A DNA stretch of 64,000 nt from PGZG01 sp046292765 (lineage in GTDB: Bacteria > Pseudomonadota > Gammaproteobacteria > Pseudomonadales > Alcanivoracaceae). Made by a program: the position numbers and the translations under genes. The stretch spans positions 310,001 through 374,000 of the forward strand of contig JBKBQA010000003.1 in NCBI GenBank assembly GCA_046292765.1, given 5' to 3'. The notes beneath the pieces are model-generated. The model was given only the letters and a program-made list of their open reading frames with translations, was not told where the DNA came from and did no database searches. Below, one piece after another: positions 61,044 to 64,000 of this stretch; position 1 is the stretch's first letter; each line of letters begins with the position of its first letter.

Positions 61044-61535
61044 TCAGGCGCGGTCGGCGCGGTACAGGGCAACAACCAGCCACAGGATCAGCAGGATGGT
61101 GGTGAGCAGCATTGAACTGAGGCCGAGGTAAAGGCCCTTGATATCAAGTCGTGCCGGGGCCAGCTGGTTGGCCTGCACGGTGAGCCACTGGATCCAGAGC
61201 AGGAAACTCGCCATGGCCACGCCGAAGGCATGGCTGAAGCGGGTCATCAGCAGATTGAGGGTGTCACGGCTAACCCGCGACGGGTCCACGCCGGGCATGG
61301 CCAGCCAGCGAGTCGGGGTACGCCGTAGCAGTGCCGGCAGCACGGCCGTGAGGCTGGCAAACAGGGTGATCAGTGCAGCCATGGTCAGTGCATAGCGGGT
61401 TCCGCTGCTGAAGCCATCGGCAAACCCGACCAGATTGAAATGGGTAGCCACCGGGTCCGGGAGACTGCCAAGACTGGATCCGAGCCAGGCAAAATTGGCC
61501 AGATAAAGTGCCAGCGCAAGCGTACGGAGTAGCAT
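61044..61535 (-). CDS. DUF1648-like inner membrane protein
   Basis: A 163-residue protein with four hydrophobic segments (about 5-22, 48-70, 103-125 and 133-158). The segment LPDPVATHFNLVGFADGFSS at about 25-44 matches the DUF1648-type pattern LPDxxxxHFNxxGxxDG. Function unknown; related proteins occur next to regulators and transporters. No operon partner is evident. Confidence 0.72.
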   Translation of the reverse strand: MLLRTLALALYLANFAWLGSSLGSLPDPVATHFNLVGFADGFSSGTRYALTMAALITLFASLTAVLPALLRRTPTRWLAMPGVDPSRVSRDTLNLLMTRFSHAFGVAMASFLLWIQWLTVQANQLAPARLDIKGLYLGLSSMLLTTILLILWLVVALYRADRA

Positions 61536-61671
61536 CTGTGTTCCCTGTTTTTGTTATTTCCCTGACCGGGCGTCCTTCCCCGAACCCGACCAACAGTATC
61601 CGGACAGCGGCTCCGATACGCAATCGTAAGGCAATCTTAGCCTCTATCCGCGAGTCGGGCCGTTAGCGCTA

Positions 61672-62556
61672 CTAAAGAACTTGCTTGCTGCACAGCGCCG
61701 GCAGGTGGTCGGCGGGTAGCGCGCTCTCGCAACGCCAGACGCCCGGCAGACCGGTGGGAGCTAGCGAAAACCGATGCCCTTCCATGCCGGTGATGTGGTC
61801 GCTGAACTCGTAGAGAATGGAGCCGTTCGGTTGTAGTCCGATGCGGCGGAATACCGTGCCATGGGCAAGCCGGTGGGGCTCTGCCAGACCGATTTGTGTA
61901 TTGGACGCCGGCAGGCTGCCGGTTTCCATCAGATACTGGCTGGCCTTCTGGCGAATGGAGCGGGTGCCCCCGACAATCGCTTCCAGCTCCTGACGCACCC
62001 GCGATGCCCTTGCTGCCAGTGGGTCCTGTTGTCGGGTCATCGCCTCCCGCACTGGAGCGGGCAACTCCAGCCGTGGTGATGGGCTGGAGGGGCGCGCGGC
62101 GACCGGATCCCGTCCGCGGCATTGATTGGGGCGCAGGGCGGGATCCAGTGTGCCTTCGTCGCAGCGCCAGCGGATGGCGCCATCGGCAGTTTTCTCCGGA
62201 ATAAACACCAGGGTGTTGCCGCCGATGCCGGCCAGATCGGCCCGGAAGGTCACCGTCAGCAGGCTGCTGGCGCCCAGACGCAGCTCGTCGATGATATCGT
62301 CAGCAGCCAGCAGTGATGGGTCCAGCCGGGCATCCAGAGCGCTGGCCGGCCAGAACCCGGTGCGCTCAATGAACTCCCGCAATGGGCCCTGCAGCATGTC
62401 GCTGCGAGCCAGCGCATGACGAATCTGGCGCTCCACGCGGTAGTCATGGAGCGCGGGTTGGATCAGTATCCACAGTGCGTATCCGGCGCCCACCATCGCC
62501 GTCAGGGCGAAGCCCGCCAGCAGTGCGCGACTTCTTTTCAGGCCAATTGCTGCCAT
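61672..62556 (-). CDS. Membrane-anchored protein with two pilin-like domains
   Basis: A 294-residue protein with a single N-terminal membrane segment (about 12-33) like a type II membrane anchor. Two tandem units follow: about 35-147 and 185-289. Each starts with a helix containing a tG-(x)-xPaS-like string (TGFWPAS and TGSLPAS), has a beta-rich middle and ends with a W-x-C and a second cysteine in L-P-x-x-C-type context (W130, C132, C146; W274, C276, C289). This is the C-terminal layout of type IV pilins. No prepilin peptidase site is present, so it is probably not assembled into a pilus. Unknown function. Confidence 0.72.
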   Translation of the reverse strand: MAAIGLKRSRALLAGFALTAMVGAGYALWILIQPALHDYRVERQIRHALARSDMLQGPLREFIERTGFWPASALDARLDPSLLAADDIIDELRLGASSLLTVTFRADLAGIGGNTLVFIPEKTADGAIRWRCDEGTLDPALRPNQCRGRDPVAARPSSPSPRLELPAPVREAMTRQQDPLAARASRVRQELEAIVGGTRSIRQKASQYLMETGSLPASNTQIGLAEPHRLAHGTVFRRIGLQPNGSILYEFSDHITGMEGHRFSLAPTGLPGVWRCESALPADHLPALCSKQVL

Positions 62557-62620
62557 GATGCTTGCTTCCCCCAGGTCGCACGGTTATCAATCGCCCCGAC
62601 ATTACACCACAGAGCTCCTT

Positions 62621-63523
62621 ATGGCAGTCACCACCGGTACCGTAAAAAGCAATGGCATTGACCTGTTCTACGAATCCCGCGGGCCGGCCTCCGGCGAGCC
62701 GATCGTGTTTGTCATGGGGCTTTCCGCGCAGATGGTGTTCTGGCCGGAGCCGCTGCTCGACATGCTGGCGGACAAAGGCTATCGGGTGGTGCGGTTTGAT
62801 AACCGTGACGTCGGACTGTCGACCAAGTTACGAGCCGAAAACCAGCACGACCCGGCAGTGGCCGTGATGCGCTATTTCTTCGGTTTGCCGGTGCGCTCGG
62901 CCTATAACCTGCACGATATGGTGGCCGATACCACCGGCCTGCTGGATGCGCTTGAGATTGATCGCGCTCACATGGTCGGTGCGTCCATGGGCGGCATGAT
63001 CAGCCAGTTGATGAGCGCTCGCCGTCCCGAGCGGGTGCGCAGTCTTACCTCGATCATGTCGAGTCCGAACACCCGCTGGCCGCTGGCGCCGCCGAAGCCG
63101 TCTGCATTGAAGGCGCTGGTAGGACCGAAGGTCAAAATTCGCGACGCCGATCAGTTCGTCGAATTCGGTCGCTGGATGATGCGCACTCTGGGTGGCTCCA
63201 TGCCCACCAGCGATACACTGGCTGAGCAGATGTTCCGGCAGAGCTGGGAGCGTGGCCTGCATCCGCGTGGCGTGCGTCAGCAACTGATGGCTGTGCTCTC
63301 AACCGGCGCGTTTCGGCACGAGTTGAAAAATATCCGCGTTCCCGCGACGGTGATTCACGGCAGTGACGATCCGCTGATTCGTCCGGCCAGTGGTCGCGCA
63401 TCGGCCCGTGCGATTCCCGGCGCGCGCTTCGAGCTGATTCGTGGCATGGGCCATGATCTGCCCGATCAGGCCCTGCCAAAAATCGCTTCGCTTATTGAGG
63501 AGACGGCGCGTCGGGCGAACTGA
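62621..63523 (+). CDS. Alpha/beta hydrolase
   Basis: A 300-residue protein with the alpha/beta hydrolase fold. The nucleophile is Ser122 in GASMGG, the aspartate is in HGSDDPL and the histidine in GMGHDLP. The N-terminal oxyanion loop is VFVMGLSAQ. Family members include esterases and haloalkane dehalogenase-like enzymes; the substrate is unknown. The start at ATG 62621 follows AGCTCCTT weakly; 22 further codons upstream have no similarity. Its end overlaps the convergent sterol desaturase gene by 32 bp. Confidence 0.87.
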   Translation: MAVTTGTVKSNGIDLFYESRGPASGEPIVFVMGLSAQMVFWPEPLLDMLADKGYRVVRFDNRDVGLSTKLRAENQHDPAVAVMRYFFGLPVRSAYNLHDMVADTTGLLDALEIDRAHMVGASMGGMISQLMSARRPERVRSLTSIMSSPNTRWPLAPPKPSALKALVGPKVKIRDADQFVEFGRWMMRTLGGSMPTSDTLAEQMFRQSWERGLHPRGVRQQLMAVLSTGAFRHELKNIRVPATVIHGSDDPLIRPASGRASARAIPGARFELIRGMGHDLPDQALPKIASLIEETARRAN

Positions 63524-64000
63524 CCTTTGCTTCGGCCTGTGTCTGTCGCTGCCACTCCGGCGGCATCCACAGGTGCTTCAGTCTCGCTACCAGCGGTCCC
63601 GGCTTCAGCATGTCGCGGAACATGTCCTGGTATTCATGCGTCCACAGGTGAATCAGATTGTTGCTGCGCGGCGGCCGGGTAATGCCGTACTGAATGCGGC
63701 CCTTGTCCTCTTCGCGCACGAAGGTGCCGAACAGGCGATCCCAGATAATCAGCACACCGCCATAATTGGTATCAATGCAGTCCGGATTCTTGCCGTGATG
63801 CACGCGGTGATGGCTGGGCGTATTGAAGACATACTCGATCGCCGGGTGCAGCTTGTTCACCAGCGTGGTGTGAATAAAAAACTGGTACACCAGTGACAGG
63901 GCAAAGGCGACACCGATCCACACCGGATTAAGACCGATCAGCGCCAGCGGCACAAAAAACAGCCAGTTACCGTTAAAGATATTGGTGGCGTTCTGGCGCA
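63492..64000 (-). CDS. Sterol desaturase/fatty acid hydroxylase family protein (partial)
   Basis: The 5' part runs off the window; the frame stays open to base 64000. The visible 169 or so residues contain the C-terminal histidine motif HHRVHHG and the family string NYGGVLIIWDRLFGTF, with membrane segments ahead. Such di-iron membrane proteins hydroxylate or desaturate sterols, fatty acids or carotenoids. The C-terminal 50 residues are soluble. It is the fifth membrane di-iron protein in this window. Confidence 0.88.
   Translation of the reverse strand, partial: RQNATNIFNGNWLFFVPLALIGLNPVWIGVAFALSLVYQFFIHTTLVNKLHPAIEYVFNTPSHHRVHHGKNPDCIDTNYGGVLIIWDRLFGTFVREEDKGRIQYGITRPPRSNNLIHLWTHEYQDMFRDMLKPGPLVARLKHLWMPPEWQRQTQAEAKVSSPDAPSPQ

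Overview
The window looks like a chromosomal segment of a GC-rich marine-type gammaproteobacterium of the Pseudomonas/Alcanivorax kind. The evidence is gene content and order: dapF-DUF484-xerC, recG/oxyR, spoT-ridA, rpoZ-gmk-yicC diverging from rph-pyrE, coaBC-dut-algC-argB-slmA, radC-rpmB-rpmG, and mutM...ggt-coaD-lao follow the arrangement known from Pseudomonas aeruginosa. Several membrane di-iron desaturases, a long-chain alcohol/aldehyde oxidation operon and a cytochrome P450 suggest a lipid- or hydrocarbon-using lifestyle. The genus is an inference. I see no rRNA, tRNA, CRISPR array, insertion sequence or prophage.

Layout. 1-5 kb: end of an rlmI-like methyltransferase, an M48 protease and the dapF-DUF484-xerC operon. 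5-8.4 kb: a reductase plus desaturase pair and a PAS-GGDEF diguanylate cyclase. 8.4-15 kb: a beta-lactamase-fold esterase, then the least explained part of the window, a five-gene minus-strand operon (TIM-barrel enzyme, membrane desaturase/hydroxylase, and the permease, lipoprotein binding protein and ATPase of a nitrate/sulfonate/taurine-type ABC importer) with a divergent winged-helix regulator. 15-20 kb: a DUF5924/DUF2914 membrane protein, a short-chain dehydrogenase and a desT/desCB-like fatty-acid desaturation locus with clear operator-like palindromes. 20-36.5 kb: housekeeping operons. 36.6-38.4 kb: a methyltransferase and an ATP-grasp protein placed between coaBC and radC. 38.5-41 kb: radC, rpmB, rpmG and a DesA-type desaturase. 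41-47 kb: mutM, three envelope proteins including a VWA lipoprotein, ggt and coaD. 47-51.6 kb: the laoA-laoC-laoB operon with divergent laoR. 51.6-64 kb: acnA and a mixed set including a sulfotransferase, YqcC, a HAD phosphatase, a D-2-hydroxyacid dehydrogenase, a PhnA-like zinc protein, a secreted Kunitz-type lipoprotein, a P450, a protein with a duplicated pilin-like domain, an alpha/beta hydrolase and a truncated sterol-desaturase family gene.

How it fits together. Two reductases with C-terminal plant-type [2Fe-2S] domains (5016 and 18039) are each translated just before a membrane desaturase and most likely feed it electrons. The lao genes would oxidise long-chain alcohols to acids that enter beta-oxidation and the TCA cycle (acnA is next door). 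Non-coding structure is concentrated in a few places: palindromes between laoB and laoR, a 152-bp compound inverted repeat between laoR and acnA, palindromes between desC and desT, and two A/T-flanked bidirectional terminators. No gene-free stretch exceeds about 220 bases.
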